Source of the DNA: an uncultured Winogradskyella sp.
GTDB lineage: Bacteria > Bacteroidota > Bacteroidia > Flavobacteriales > Flavobacteriaceae
Length of the DNA: 64,000 nt
Assembly: GCF_947496485.1 (NCBI RefSeq)
Contig: NZ_CANMCZ010000001.1
Span: 1,421,596-1,485,595, forward strand
Direction: 5' to 3'
Of this stretch, positions 17,701 through 26,430 are shown piece by piece. Within the stretch, counting starts at the first letter, position 1, and every line of letters begins with the position of its first letter. The notes beneath the pieces were generated by a model. The model searched no databases. It was not told the DNA's origin and was given only the letters and a program-made list of their open reading frames with translations. The translations under genes were made by a program, and so were the position numbers.

Positions 17701-19338
17701 TTTGTCTAAAACTACACCATTTTGTATTGCGCTTTGCTCTGGTAAATATTTTGCGTTCTTAGTTGTAATATTAGGTGTGTTTATGTAATCTCTCCAGCCA
17801 TGTGTTAGCATAACTAAATCTAATGCTTTTGAAGATTTAGGTTCTTTAGGATTAAGATAAAATTCGGGCTTATGTAGTTTACCTTTGAGTTCTGATGATA
17901 TTAGCAAATACGATAGTATATGGTCTTGCTTATCATCTGCAAAAGACAATAATTTATTATCAGTAACTGCAATCGACAAGTTTGCTGGTATTGGATTGTT
18001 TTCATCGTCATAAGTTTTTATGGTAAGCCTTACCTTTTCTCTTGTATCGTAGAGTTCTTTATTAATACTAAGATCAATATTGAGTTTTTTATGAGGATTT
18101 AAAAATACTAGACGTTCAGCAAACGTGCTATCGTAAGCATTCTTTAGACTGAATCTTGTAATACCCATTGGTAAATCTTCTGTAGGTAGAGTCACTTTTT
18201 TCTGATTTCCGATTTTCTTTTTTAGAAGCGTTCCACTGGCATTTGAAACTTCAAGAAATAAATCTGTACTATAGGTTGAAAAAATATTGAGTTGCGTATA
18301 TAGGCTATCTGTATTAACAGAAAAACGAACACCATTTTCGTGTATTTTTGGAAGCGGAATCAGTTCTTCTGAAAGAAAAGGTTCTGTTATTCTGGCAAAA
18401 TAGACTTTGTTTTTAACTGGATTAAAATTGAAGCTACCCATACCATCATGATAGCTTTCAAAATTTGAAACCACAATACTCTTTTCATCTAAAATATCAC
18501 CTTTAATATCTACAGGTTTTCCAAATTCATTTACGGCTTTAAATGCTACTTTGCTTGAACTGCCAGCTACAATTTTTCCGCTTTCAGGTAGAAACTGTAA
18601 ATCAATGTTGTTTAAAACCACGGGCACTGCTCTAGATATAGATTCGGTTGTGCCTTTATTGTAAACCAATACATTTAAAACCACGTCAGCCGTTTCTAAA
18701 TCATTGGGTAAATTAAATGTTGGCTTTAACTTACCGTCTTTATCAGTTGATGCCACTTTATTAATTATCGTCTTTCCTTTTGCATTGACTTTATAAGTAA
18801 CTTCAGTATTTGCAAGCGGATTGTTTTTTAGATCTTTAACTTCGAGATTAGAAATCACTTTAGATGATTTTCCATAACCTTCTTTTTCAAACTTTAAGTT
18901 AAGTAATAGCTTTGGTTTCACCACTTTTTGCACTGTGATTTTCTTTGTAAAAAAAGCATCATCACCGTAATTATTCATCCAATTGGTATAACATTTTAAA
19001 GTATAAATGCCACCAACCCAATCTCTATTGATGTCAAATTCTCCATAAGCATAACCCTGTTTTACATTTAGCCTTAGTGATTTAACAATAGCTCCTTTTG
19101 GAGAAATTAATTCGGAATGCATAATATCGCTCAATGTAGAAATAGTATGATCAGTACCAACGATATATGACTTAAACCAAAGGGTTTCACCAGGAAAATA
19201 GAATGGTCTATCAGTTTGGGTATAAATTTTTTCTAATGGATTATTTAAAACGTCGTATGCCTTAAATGACAATAAAGTAAGAAGGCCAAAACCAATAAAC
19301 ATTAAAAATTTTGCGTGGTGTATTAGATGTCTCATCAT
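14764..19338 (-). CDS. Alpha-2-macroglobulin-like protein carrying an internal SusC-type TonB plug domain
   Basis: 1524 residues. A signal-anchor-like N-terminus (AKFLMFIGFGLLTLLSFKAY) is followed by an MG-type domain (IYTQTDRPFYFPGETLWFKS) and further macroglobulin-like domains to about residue 640. Residues about 655-782 are an intact SusC/RagA plug: TonB-box-like DEVVVVGYGT, then VRIRGFGSVSGNNQPLVVVD, SVTVLKDATATSIYGSSG and GVILINTK. Macroglobulin architecture then resumes: an A2M domain (TIYWNPVVQTNADGIAELEF), a thioester motif C1051-F-E-Q1054 (YGCFEQTSSTTYPN), a complement-like helical domain and a receptor-binding-like beta domain. The plug sits just before the A2M domain, where protease-trapping macroglobulins have the bait region. 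The start lies two bases after the stop of the plug-less barrel gene. A function in complex with that barrel is inferred. Confidence 0.88.
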   Translation of the reverse strand: MMRHLIHHAKFLMFIGFGLLTLLSFKAYDVLNNPLEKIYTQTDRPFYFPGETLWFKSYIVGTDHTISTLSDIMHSELISPKGAIVKSLRLNVKQGYAYGEFDINRDWVGGIYTLKCYTNWMNNYGDDAFFTKKITVQKVVKPKLLLNLKFEKEGYGKSSKVISNLEVKDLKNNPLANTEVTYKVNAKGKTIINKVASTDKDGKLKPTFNLPNDLETADVVLNVLVYNKGTTESISRAVPVVLNNIDLQFLPESGKIVAGSSSKVAFKAVNEFGKPVDIKGDILDEKSIVVSNFESYHDGMGSFNFNPVKNKVYFARITEPFLSEELIPLPKIHENGVRFSVNTDSLYTQLNIFSTYSTDLFLEVSNASGTLLKKKIGNQKKVTLPTEDLPMGITRFSLKNAYDSTFAERLVFLNPHKKLNIDLSINKELYDTREKVRLTIKTYDDENNPIPANLSIAVTDNKLLSFADDKQDHILSYLLISSELKGKLHKPEFYLNPKEPKSSKALDLVMLTHGWRDYINTPNITTKNAKYLPEQSAIQNGVVLDKKGKPTQAHLLLFDRKGTQVLVFDTEEDGSFAFKFNKNNYLTLLAYKDNGERVTIEQTHLKKGNYNNQTKPNNRENKDSFKTFEKNEKPLKETIKQKALVSVGLNLDNAMDEVVVVGYGTTSKKAFAGSVTTVSAEDISINGNSIVNALAGEVAGISIVNASGQPGSTPTVRIRGFGSVSGNNQPLVVVDGVPYEQSVFGDIDPQQVQSVTVLKDATATSIYGSSGANGVILINTKHGGSYHGSGATKRLNNKKYNNYTIKQFYNSNPIRTAKSRNFYMPKYEGNHLPEERTDFRQTIYWNPVVQTNADGIAELEFYNSDAVTSFKITTEGIGFNGLVGKKDKLYATKKLLNLDFKTPNYMVLNDTISLPITITNETNKALDTRLQILLPNHLKLIEDFEENIQVDALSATTKHIKVIPITKGEAIEISVLATSQDYKDLVKKQATIISPYFPTEISLSGSKSERFEFDINHAVENTITTEFNIYTDIVGDVMDGIESLIRQPYGCFEQTSSTTYPNIMVLKYLKESGKSNSKIEAKALDFIKKGYKRLISFETSKGGFEWFGHTPPHETLTAYGILEFTEMKEVYNGVNDKMIARTVDWLLSRKDGKGGFKKSKKGYDSFASSPTDVANAYIVYALSEAKIEADIELEYNTAYNDAIKSNDTYKMALLAMTSKNLNKGENFETLITQIKANIERYGFNKLPVENTITRSYGNSKNIETTALTLLALMYESNLNEALISKGIEYLVKQRQYNRFGSTQATAMALKALINYTKKQKQKLVSENDNITLIVNGKSLTKSLKINNEGKIRINGFENYLKTGKQTISVKFNNSKATFPYNLNVKWDSTLPDSSEASPLQLETTILDKNYAVGDNVSFSIKVSNKKQEPLGMVTTIIGIPSGTTAQPWQLKKILEENKVAYYEVFDNYLVFYWREFRVSETKEIRLDLKADIAGNYQAPASTAYLYYGDENKTWITGNIIEIVE

Positions 19339-19340
19339 GA

Positions 19341-22172
19341 TTATATTTTTAAGTTGACTTTTAATCCAACCTCTGTTATAAGCGGAGTGTTGAAAAAGTT
19401 AAGATTATGCCCAGAATTGGTATCGAAAAGTGATGCATATGGCGATGCTCCGCTGTATTTAGTTATAGTGAATAGGTTATTGGCATAGATGCCTATTTCA
19501 AACTTTCTAAAGAATGCGTTGTAGTTATTATCAGAAAAATCATAAGACAACTCAATTGTTCTAAGGTTAAGATAACTAGCATCTTCAATAGCGTCCTCAG
19601 CAACTCCACTAAAACCATAGCGTACAAACCGGTTATTTTCAATGCCATTGGCTGGATTATAAAAATCCACAGGAACGTCATTAGTAACTCCTTGTTCATT
19701 AACGCCATTAAACACAAAATCAGTAATACCTCTTTGGCTAGCAGATTGCTGTGATGTGCCAAAATAATTGAGAACATTTTGAGTGCCATTCCATACGTCA
19801 CCACCTTTTTGGTAGTCTAATGTGAAAGAGAATTTTAGTTGTTTCCACTCTAATCGATTAGAAAATCCAAGTGTAAAATCGGGTATTGGATCACCAATGA
19901 TTTGTTGTTCAGCATCCACAACAGGAAATCCGTTTGCATCAATAATAATATTATTATTAGTATCTCTTGCGTAAGCAGAACCAACAATTACTCCAGCGGG
20001 TTCATCAACAATGAGATTTTTAGAAACCGATTTAAAACCAGCAATTGGTATACGTTCTTGGTTACTGTAAAGCTGTTCTACTTTATTTTTATTAGTCATA
20101 AAGCTTAGCCTGCTTTCTAGCTTTAAATCATCAAACCATTTATTAACATCTAATTGAAGTTCTAAACCTTTATTAGATATGTCAGCTATATTTTGAAGTT
20201 GAAATACTCCATTTTCCAAAACAGGAAACACACTTCCTTTTGTTTTTGAACCAAAATAACTTGCTGATAAATCCCAATTTAATTCTAATAAACGAAAACC
20301 AATTAAGGCATTAAAAGTATAATCGTGTTTTTCTTCTAATGCAATATCTTCATTAATAAATAAGTCTATATTACTGGTATAAGTAAAACTTTCTGATGGC
20401 AATAATTCTAAACTATTATGACTCTGATTATTATAAAACAAAAGCATTTCGTTAACATCAAAAGCACTACGAGCGCTAAGCGTAATGTCATTAAAATCAT
20501 AGATGTCGATAAAATCTGTTAAATCTATTTTTAAGACAGATGTTGGTAAAAGCAATTTGTTTTTTTGAATTGAAGATATGTGGCTGTTATTACTAAAGAT
20601 GATTTCAGTATTACGAGAACGAGATATTCTAATAAGCTGATTAAGCCTTAGTACATTTCTATATATTTTATTTTCAACAATGGACGTATTGCTTGGATTT
20701 GATAATGTAAATGGATTGAACTCTTCAGACTCTCTAAATTGATAATCTAAATTTTCGTTTCTAAGTTTTGCAACTGAACGTAAGTCAATAGAAAAGTCGC
20801 CTAAATGTTTTTTGTAGTTTAAGTTTAGTGATACATTAAAATTCTTACGTTTTATGGTTTTGTTACTTAGATAACCTTCTTCATACCCAATCGTATTTGC
20901 AACTAACCCAAAATTTTGCTCGTTTGTTGTGGTTTTATAATTTAACTGACTTTCAAGACTTAAATCATCAATAATTTTAAATTCATTTTCTAGGCTAAAA
21001 ACAAATAAATCATTGGCATCATAGTTTTTATTGTTGTTCAGTAACCACTCTGGATTATTATAATTTGTTGGACTAAAACTACGCTGATTATTATCTAGTA
21101 AAACTGTTCCTTGACTATTCTCAAAAGAAACAGGTGTTATCCAAGAATTTATAAGGAGGTTGTTAGTAAACGCATTAATATTGGGTTGGTTATTTATCCA
21201 TTTACTGAGTTTAACGAAGGATTTCCAGGTAAGTTTACGGTCGTAATGACGCTTATTATCAAAGCTTAGAACAATATTATCTCTTTTACTGTGCTTAAGG
21301 CCAAAAGCATCTTCAGTATTTTTATTACTAAAATCGATACCAGCAGTCCAACGGTCTGTGTCAACATTAAAATAGATATTGGTGAACCTGTTAATAGCTG
21401 TATTTAAAATAGTGTTATTATACGTATTTGCTAAGTCACCATTGCCACTTCCTAGAGGAACTAATCTTCCATTAGAATCAAAATTGTAATTACTTCCATC
21501 ATATTCTAAAGTATTTAGATTTGGTCCATACGAAAAGCTATTTCCTGTTTCAGGTCCTAGAAAATAAAGTGCTCCATTTTCTGCAGCACCTTGACTAAAA
21601 GACGATTGTAATTTTGGTAAATTTCTATCTTTTACAAATCGAAAACTTAAGTTAGACTTAACACCGACTTGAAAATAAATATCAGGATTAAAATAAGTAA
21701 GATCGACGTTTTCTGAATTAATAGTTATCGCTTTTATACGCGAAAAAGCATTATAACCTTTTTTGTTATAAGTATGTTTCGAATCTTCAATGGTTAGCGT
21801 TTTGAAGCTTTGTTTTTTAATCGATTTTAAGGCGTTATTGTAGGCATCACTTTCAATGGGTTTTACAGGAATGCGTTCAACATAATTTTGCTGCGCTACT
21901 CCAAACATATCTGCTGTGACTCTTATTTCTTTAGAGGTCATGCCAACATAGCTGATTACAATTATATCACCTACATTACATTTAATATTGTATTTACCAT
22001 CAAAATCAGTTTGTACTCCATTAGAGGTTCCTTTAATGACGATAGAAGCTCCCGGTAATGGTAATCCATCATCATCAGTAGTGAGCGTTCCTGTTACGAC
22101 ACCTTCTTGTGCCAGACCTAACAAGGGAAATAACATTAATAATAAGATTAGTTTAAGCGATATTTTATACAT
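19341..22172 (-). CDS. SusC-like TonB-dependent receptor beta-barrel lacking the plug domain
   Basis: 943 residues from the ATG at 22172; a longer TTG-initiated frame (22196) would overlap the promoter box. The signal peptide is KLILLLMLFPLLGLAQ. Residues about 25-105 are a carboxypeptidase-regulatory-like domain (LPLPGASIVIKGTSNGVQTD, GDIIVISYVGM). A normal SusC would then have a TonB box and a plug of about 120 residues. Here a linker leads straight to the SusC barrel signatures (FLGPETGNSFSYGPNLNTLE, YNFDSNGRLVPLGSGNG), and the barrel continues to the C-terminal strand VGLKVNLKI. The motifs VVDGVP, RIRG and SIYG-GANGVI are absent here but all present in the neighbouring gene. First gene of the pair, with a -7 box upstream. 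The protein is not truncated at either end. Confidence 0.88.
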   Translation of the reverse strand: MYKISLKLILLLMLFPLLGLAQEGVVTGTLTTDDDGLPLPGASIVIKGTSNGVQTDFDGKYNIKCNVGDIIVISYVGMTSKEIRVTADMFGVAQQNYVERIPVKPIESDAYNNALKSIKKQSFKTLTIEDSKHTYNKKGYNAFSRIKAITINSENVDLTYFNPDIYFQVGVKSNLSFRFVKDRNLPKLQSSFSQGAAENGALYFLGPETGNSFSYGPNLNTLEYDGSNYNFDSNGRLVPLGSGNGDLANTYNNTILNTAINRFTNIYFNVDTDRWTAGIDFSNKNTEDAFGLKHSKRDNIVLSFDNKRHYDRKLTWKSFVKLSKWINNQPNINAFTNNLLINSWITPVSFENSQGTVLLDNNQRSFSPTNYNNPEWLLNNNKNYDANDLFVFSLENEFKIIDDLSLESQLNYKTTTNEQNFGLVANTIGYEEGYLSNKTIKRKNFNVSLNLNYKKHLGDFSIDLRSVAKLRNENLDYQFRESEEFNPFTLSNPSNTSIVENKIYRNVLRLNQLIRISRSRNTEIIFSNNSHISSIQKNKLLLPTSVLKIDLTDFIDIYDFNDITLSARSAFDVNEMLLFYNNQSHNSLELLPSESFTYTSNIDLFINEDIALEEKHDYTFNALIGFRLLELNWDLSASYFGSKTKGSVFPVLENGVFQLQNIADISNKGLELQLDVNKWFDDLKLESRLSFMTNKNKVEQLYSNQERIPIAGFKSVSKNLIVDEPAGVIVGSAYARDTNNNIIIDANGFPVVDAEQQIIGDPIPDFTLGFSNRLEWKQLKFSFTLDYQKGGDVWNGTQNVLNYFGTSQQSASQRGITDFVFNGVNEQGVTNDVPVDFYNPANGIENNRFVRYGFSGVAEDAIEDASYLNLRTIELSYDFSDNNYNAFFRKFEIGIYANNLFTITKYSGASPYASLFDTNSGHNLNFFNTPLITEVGLKVNLKI

Positions 22173-22193
22173 GAGTACAAGTGTTGGTTGACT

Positions 22194-22201
22194 CAAATAT
22201 A
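22194..22201 (-). promoter_or_regulatory. Bacteroidota -7 box for the barrel/macroglobulin operon
   Basis: TATATTTG on the minus strand matches the Bacteroidota sigma consensus TAnnTTTG and lies 21 bases upstream of the ATG at 22172. No clear -33 TTTG is seen at the usual distance. Its position supports the ATG at 22172 over the TTG at 22196. Confidence 0.55.
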
Positions 22202-22277
22202 TATACGATATCTAGGGCTTAAAACCGATAATGAGTGAAACGGTCAGATGAGTGAGTGAAGTGGTTAAAATTAAAAA

Positions 22278-22297
22278 CCTTACCAGAAATAGTAAGG
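22278..22297 (-). terminator. Intrinsic terminator of the AhpD-like gene
   Basis: CCTTAC / GTAAGG with an eight-base loop, followed on the minus strand by TTTTTAATTTT, 40 bases after the stop of the gene at 22337. Confidence 0.7.
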
Positions 22298-22336
22298 CTT
22301 AATCTAATATATCTAAAAGCAAAACGCTCTAATAAT

Positions 22337-22939
22337 CTAATATTGACTCCCATCATGCTTTCCAACCTCATAACCATGCTTTCCTAAATATTTGTTTCCA
22401 CTTTCAACAGCCCCTTCTTCAATGCTAGTTCCCATAGAATCATTCCAACGGTTAAGGTATCCAAATAGAGAAATTACGCCTAGCATTTCTACTATCTCAC
22501 CTTCATCCCAATGTTCATATAAACGCTTTTTAATATCTGCATTAACAGCATTTGGTACGAGCGAAGCTGCCAAGCTAAAATCTAATGCAGCACGTTCTGC
22601 CGCAGAAAAGGCTGGATGTGTTCTATATTCCCAAATGTTATCTAATTGCTCTTGCTCGGCGCCATAACGTTCGGCAGCTCTAATAGCATGTGCTTGGCAA
22701 TAACGACAACCTGTTGAGTTACTACTCACCCAAGCAATCATACGTTTTAACGCTGAGGTTACCCTGCCTTCATTTGCCATTACGGCTTTATTTAAGTTTA
22801 TAAACGCCTTACTTATAGCTGGTCTGCGTTGCATGGTTAAGACTGAATTAGGACAAAATCCAAGAGTTTCATTGAAGAATTCTGCTAATTCTTTGGTTTC
22901 TAAATCATGTTCTGCAGATAACGGAGTTACTAATGCCAT
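22337..22939 (-). CDS. Carboxymuconolactone decarboxylase family (AhpD-like) protein
   Basis: 200 residues from the ATG at 22939; the frame can be extended to 23014 but that would overlap the divergent OsmC-family start. The CxxC-type signature of AhpD-like alkylhydroperoxidases is present (TGCRYCQAHAIRAAE), with the redox Cys pair and following His. The surrounding helices (ALKRMIAWVSSNS, FSAAERAALDFSLAASLVPN) are those of peroxidase-related CMD proteins. Likely a peroxide- or thiol-related enzyme. Divergent from the OsmC-family gene, which suggests a shared oxidative-stress theme. Confidence 0.85.
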   Translation of the reverse strand: MALVTPLSAEHDLETKELAEFFNETLGFCPNSVLTMQRRPAISKAFINLNKAVMANEGRVTSALKRMIAWVSSNSTGCRYCQAHAIRAAERYGAEQEQLDNIWEYRTHPAFSAAERAALDFSLAASLVPNAVNADIKKRLYEHWDEGEIVEMLGVISLFGYLNRWNDSMGTSIEEGAVESGNKYLGKHGYEVGKHDGSQY

Positions 22940-22958
22940 ATTTGTTTTTTTTAAGTCG

Positions 22959-22966
22959 TATTTTTG
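22959..22966 (+). promoter_or_regulatory. Candidate -7 box for the OsmC-family gene
   Basis: TATTTTTG fits TAnnTTTG and lies 41 bases upstream of the ATG at 23008. A TTTG at 22941-22944 is only 14 bases upstream, shorter than the usual 17-23 spacing, so the call is tentative. Confidence 0.35.
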
Positions 22967-23007
22967 ATTGTACAAGATAGGAGTTCTATTATTTAAACTA
23001 AAAAAAT

Positions 23008-23445
23008 ATGTCACATAAAATCACAACACATTGGAAGGGTGGATTAACTTTTGAATCGGACAACCCAAGTGGTAAGTCCGTAGTTATGGATACTGATATT
23101 GAAGGTCAAGATGAGCGTTTCGGTCTGTCGCCTAAAGCCATGATGTTATCTTCTTTAGCTGGTTGTTCTGCCTTAGATGTTATTTCTATTTTAGATAAAA
23201 TGAAAGAAGATATTGACGATTTTAAAATTGAAGTTTCAGGTGAACTCACCGAAGAACATCCTAAATATTACCACTCTGTTATTGTTGATTATCACTTTTA
23301 TGGATCAGATTTAAATAAAAAGAAGTGTGAAAAAGCAGTAGATCTTTCAGTTGAAAAATACTGCGGTGTGATGGAAATGTTTCGACAGTTTGCAGATGTA
23401 AAAACCAATATTATTTATCACATAGGAACCAAGCGTAATATTTAA
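23008..23445 (+). CDS. OsmC family protein
   Basis: 145 residues, the length of single-domain OsmC/YhfA proteins. The first conserved Cys is in LSSLAGCSALDVISILDKM and the second in KYCGVMEMFRQFADV, together forming the reactive peroxidatic pair of the family. The N-terminal segment ITTHWKGGLTFESDNPSGK forms the swapped beta strands. OsmC proteins reduce organic hydroperoxides, though the YhfA branch is less well defined. It is followed after 15 bases by recJ in the same direction. Confidence 0.88.
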   Translation: MSHKITTHWKGGLTFESDNPSGKSVVMDTDIEGQDERFGLSPKAMMLSSLAGCSALDVISILDKMKEDIDDFKIEVSGELTEEHPKYYHSVIVDYHFYGSDLNKKKCEKAVDLSVEKYCGVMEMFRQFADVKTNIIYHIGTKRNI

Positions 23446-23460
23446 TTTTTAAGAATATCT

Positions 23461-25152
23461 ATGCGCTGGACACTTAAACCAAAACCAGAACCCTCGAAAG
23501 TTGAAGAGTTAAAAAAAGAACTTCAAGTTGATGAGATTGTTGCAACTTTACTTTTGCAACGCGGTATCGATACTTATGAAGCTGCTAAAACGTTTTTTAG
23601 ACCCAGTTTTGAAGATCTACACGATCCATTCTTAATGAAAGATATGGATAAAGCTGTTGCTCGAATAGAAAGAGCAATTGCCGAAGGTGAAAATATTTTG
23701 GTTTATGGAGATTATGATGTGGATGGCACAACGGCCGTAGCATTAATGTCGTCTTACTTAAAAACCCGAATTGATTCTATTTCAACATACATTCCAGATC
23801 GTTATGATGAAGGCTATGGTGTTTCCTATAAAGGAATTGATTTTGCAGATGACAATGATTTTTCATTAATTATCGCTTTAGATTGTGGTGTTAAGGCTAT
23901 TGATAAAGTGGTATATGCTAATAAAAAAGGCATCGATTTTATAATTTGTGATCATCACAGACCAGCAGAAAAACTTCCAGAAGCTATTGCTGTTTTAGAT
24001 CCAAAAAGAGACGATTGTGACTACCCTTTTAAAGAATTATGCGGTTGCGGTGTGGGCTTTAAATTAATTACTGCATTAGCTCAAAACCAAGGGCAGTCTG
24101 TTGAAGATTTAGTAGAATATCTCGATTTAGTAGCCACTGCAATTGGAGCAGACATCGTTCCTATTGTAGATGAAAATAGAGCATTGGCATATATTGGTTT
24201 ACATGTAATTAATACTAATCCAAGACCTGGAATGAAAGCGATTATCGCTGAAGTAAAAAAAGAAAAATTAACCATTACTGATGTCGTTTTTATTATTGCA
24301 CCAAGAATTAATGCAGCTGGAAGAATGAAACATGGTAATCACGCCGTGACTTTACTTACTGAAACGGATTTTAATTTGGCGGCTGAGTATGCTGTAGATA
24401 TTGATCAATTTAATACTGATCGTCGCGAAACTGATAAGCGAATTACCAAAGAAGCCTTAATTCAAATAAGAGAAAACAAAGAACAAGAGGGTTTTACAAC
24501 TGTGGTTTACCATGAAGATTGGCACAAAGGTGTTATTGGAATTGTAGCTTCTAGATTAATTGAAACCTATTACAGACCAACTTTAGTGTTTACAAAAAGT
24601 GGAGATAAATTGGCGGCTTCTGCACGTTCCGTAAAAGGGTTTGATGTGTATAATGCGTTAGAGGCATGTAGCGAATTTATTGAACAATTTGGCGGTCACA
24701 AATATGCTGCTGGATTAACCTTACTTCCAGAAAACTATAACGCTTTTAAAGCAAAGTTTGAAAGCGTCGTTAAAGACACCATCGACCCAAAGCTGTTGAC
24801 ACCAGAATTAAAAGTTGATTTAGAAATAGATTTAGGTCATATTAATGATAAATTAATGCGAATTCTCAAACAATTTGCTCCTTTTGGCCCAGGTAATATG
24901 TCTCCAACTTTTATGACTCAAGGTATAAAAGACACTGGTTGGGGAAAATGTGTTGGAGAAGATGATAAGCATTTACGATTTACAGCCACCCAATCATTTA
25001 ACGATAAAATAGTCTGTATTGGTTTTGGATTAGGTGATAAAATAGATATCATTAAAAATAGAAAGCCATTTAGCGCAGCCTATTCTATTGATGAAAATCA
25101 ATGGAATGGCAATGTTAGTTTGCAGTTGAAACTTAAAGATATTAAACCCTAA
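23461..25152 (+). CDS. recJ: Single-stranded-DNA-specific exonuclease RecJ
   Basis: 563 residues, the usual RecJ core length. A 5'-3' exonuclease on ssDNA acting in recombination and mismatch repair. DHH-family metal motifs appear in order: NILVYGDYDVDGTTAVALM (motif I), LIIALDCGVKA, FIICDHHRPAEKLPEAIAVL (DHH) and DPKRDDCDYPF. The DHHA1-type motif is FEQFGGHKYAAGLTL, preceded by AASARSVKGFDVYNAL. A C-terminal OB-like domain follows. Its stop is three bases before the MFS gene start, so the two are probably co-transcribed. Confidence 0.96.
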   Translation: MRWTLKPKPEPSKVEELKKELQVDEIVATLLLQRGIDTYEAAKTFFRPSFEDLHDPFLMKDMDKAVARIERAIAEGENILVYGDYDVDGTTAVALMSSYLKTRIDSISTYIPDRYDEGYGVSYKGIDFADDNDFSLIIALDCGVKAIDKVVYANKKGIDFIICDHHRPAEKLPEAIAVLDPKRDDCDYPFKELCGCGVGFKLITALAQNQGQSVEDLVEYLDLVATAIGADIVPIVDENRALAYIGLHVINTNPRPGMKAIIAEVKKEKLTITDVVFIIAPRINAAGRMKHGNHAVTLLTETDFNLAAEYAVDIDQFNTDRRETDKRITKEALIQIRENKEQEGFTTVVYHEDWHKGVIGIVASRLIETYYRPTLVFTKSGDKLAASARSVKGFDVYNALEACSEFIEQFGGHKYAAGLTLLPENYNAFKAKFESVVKDTIDPKLLTPELKVDLEIDLGHINDKLMRILKQFAPFGPGNMSPTFMTQGIKDTGWGKCVGEDDKHLRFTATQSFNDKIVCIGFGLGDKIDIIKNRKPFSAAYSIDENQWNGNVSLQLKLKDIKP

Positions 25153-25155
25153 CTA

Positions 25156-26430
25156 TTGGTAAAAAACGATCCATACGCAGCACTTAGAATAAAAGAGTTC
25201 AATATTTTTTTATTATTACGATTTGCTTTGGTTTTAGGCTGGTCTATGCAATTTGTAGTTATAGAGTGGCAAGTATATGCTTTGACCAAAGACCCCTTAT
25301 CACTAGGAATTATAGGTCTTTGTGAATTTTTACCAGCATTTTTTCTAGCACCTTTTGCAGGCCACATAGTAGATAAAAAAGAAAAGCGAAACCTATTTAC
25401 ACTATGTATTGCACTATTTTCTTTAATAAGCTTTGGATTGTTTTGGTTGACTTCAGAAACAATAGAATCCTCATGGGAAACAACCACTATCTTATACGGA
25501 ATTTATGGATTAGTATTTTTTGGAGGTGTATTGAGAGCGTTTTTTGGCCCAACTATTTTCTCGCTCATCGCATTACTTGTACCTAAGAAAATATATCCTA
25601 ATGCGGCAACATGGAGCAGTAGTACATGGAAAGGGGCTAATGTTTTCGGAGCATTATGTGGTGGGTTTTTAATTGCTTGGATAGGAGTGCATTATACGCT
25701 TGGAATCATATTTTTGTTGGTAATGCTAGCTTTGGTATTGGTTTTTCAGATTGCAAAAAAGCCAATTTTAAATAAAGGCTCTAATGAAACAGTAAAAGAA
25801 AGCCTTAAAGCAGGCCTTAGTTTTGTGTTTAACGATAAAGTTATTTTAGGAGCGCTAACCTTGGACATGATTGCTGTTTTATTTGGTGGTGCAGTTGCCA
25901 TTTTCGCTGTATTTGCTAAAGATATTTTAGATGCAGGACCTAAAGGGTTTGGGCTTTTAAATGCTGCCTTATCTTCTGGAAGTATAATTACGATGTTAGC
26001 GACAACATATATCCCTATTACAAAAAGTACAGGAAAGAAATTACTCATTTCAGTTTTTGGATTTGGCTTTTGTATGATAATTTTTGGTGCTTCAAAATTG
26101 TTATGGTTGAGTGTTATTGCGTTGTTTTTTTCAGGTGTTTTTGATGGGATTTCTATGGTGGTACGACAAACTATTCTTCAATTAAAGACGCCAGACCACA
26201 TGAGAGGTCGTGTAGGTGCTGTTAATTCTATGTTTGTTGGGTCTTCTAATGAACTAGGTGCTTTAGAGAGTGGTATAGCAGCAAGAATTTTTGGAGCACC
26301 ATTGGCAGTAGTGCTTGGCGGTACAGTAACGCTAATCATTGTTGCTATTATAGGCGCAAAAAATAAGCCTTTACGTGAACTTGATTTGCAAGAAGATATT
26401 GAGGATCATTATAGTGAAGTAAGCACTTAG
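25156..26430 (+). CDS. MFS transporter
   Basis: 424 residues with about 12 predicted membrane helices. The start is TTG at 25156, four bases after the recJ stop; no ATG precedes the first helix. The loop 2-3 signature of the family is recognisable (FAGHIVDKKEKRNLF), and the second half has the helix SGVFDGISMVVRQTILQLKT with MRGRVGAVNSMFVGSSNELG, as in the enterobactin-exporter-like MFS branch. The substrate is unknown. Its 3' end overlaps that of the lpxH-like gene by four bases, so the two transcripts converge. Confidence 0.85.
   Translation: MVKNDPYAALRIKEFNIFLLLRFALVLGWSMQFVVIEWQVYALTKDPLSLGIIGLCEFLPAFFLAPFAGHIVDKKEKRNLFTLCIALFSLISFGLFWLTSETIESSWETTTILYGIYGLVFFGGVLRAFFGPTIFSLIALLVPKKIYPNAATWSSSTWKGANVFGALCGGFLIAWIGVHYTLGIIFLLVMLALVLVFQIAKKPILNKGSNETVKESLKAGLSFVFNDKVILGALTLDMIAVLFGGAVAIFAVFAKDILDAGPKGFGLLNAALSSGSIITMLATTYIPITKSTGKKLLISVFGFGFCMIIFGASKLLWLSVIALFFSGVFDGISMVVRQTILQLKTPDHMRGRVGAVNSMFVGSSNELGALESGIAARIFGAPLAVVLGGTVTLIIVAIIGAKNKPLRELDLQEDIEDHYSEVST

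Noticed and set aside
19493-19804. Open frame of 103 residues inside the barrel gene
   Set aside because: It is on the same strand in another frame of a well-supported gene and has no family resemblance.
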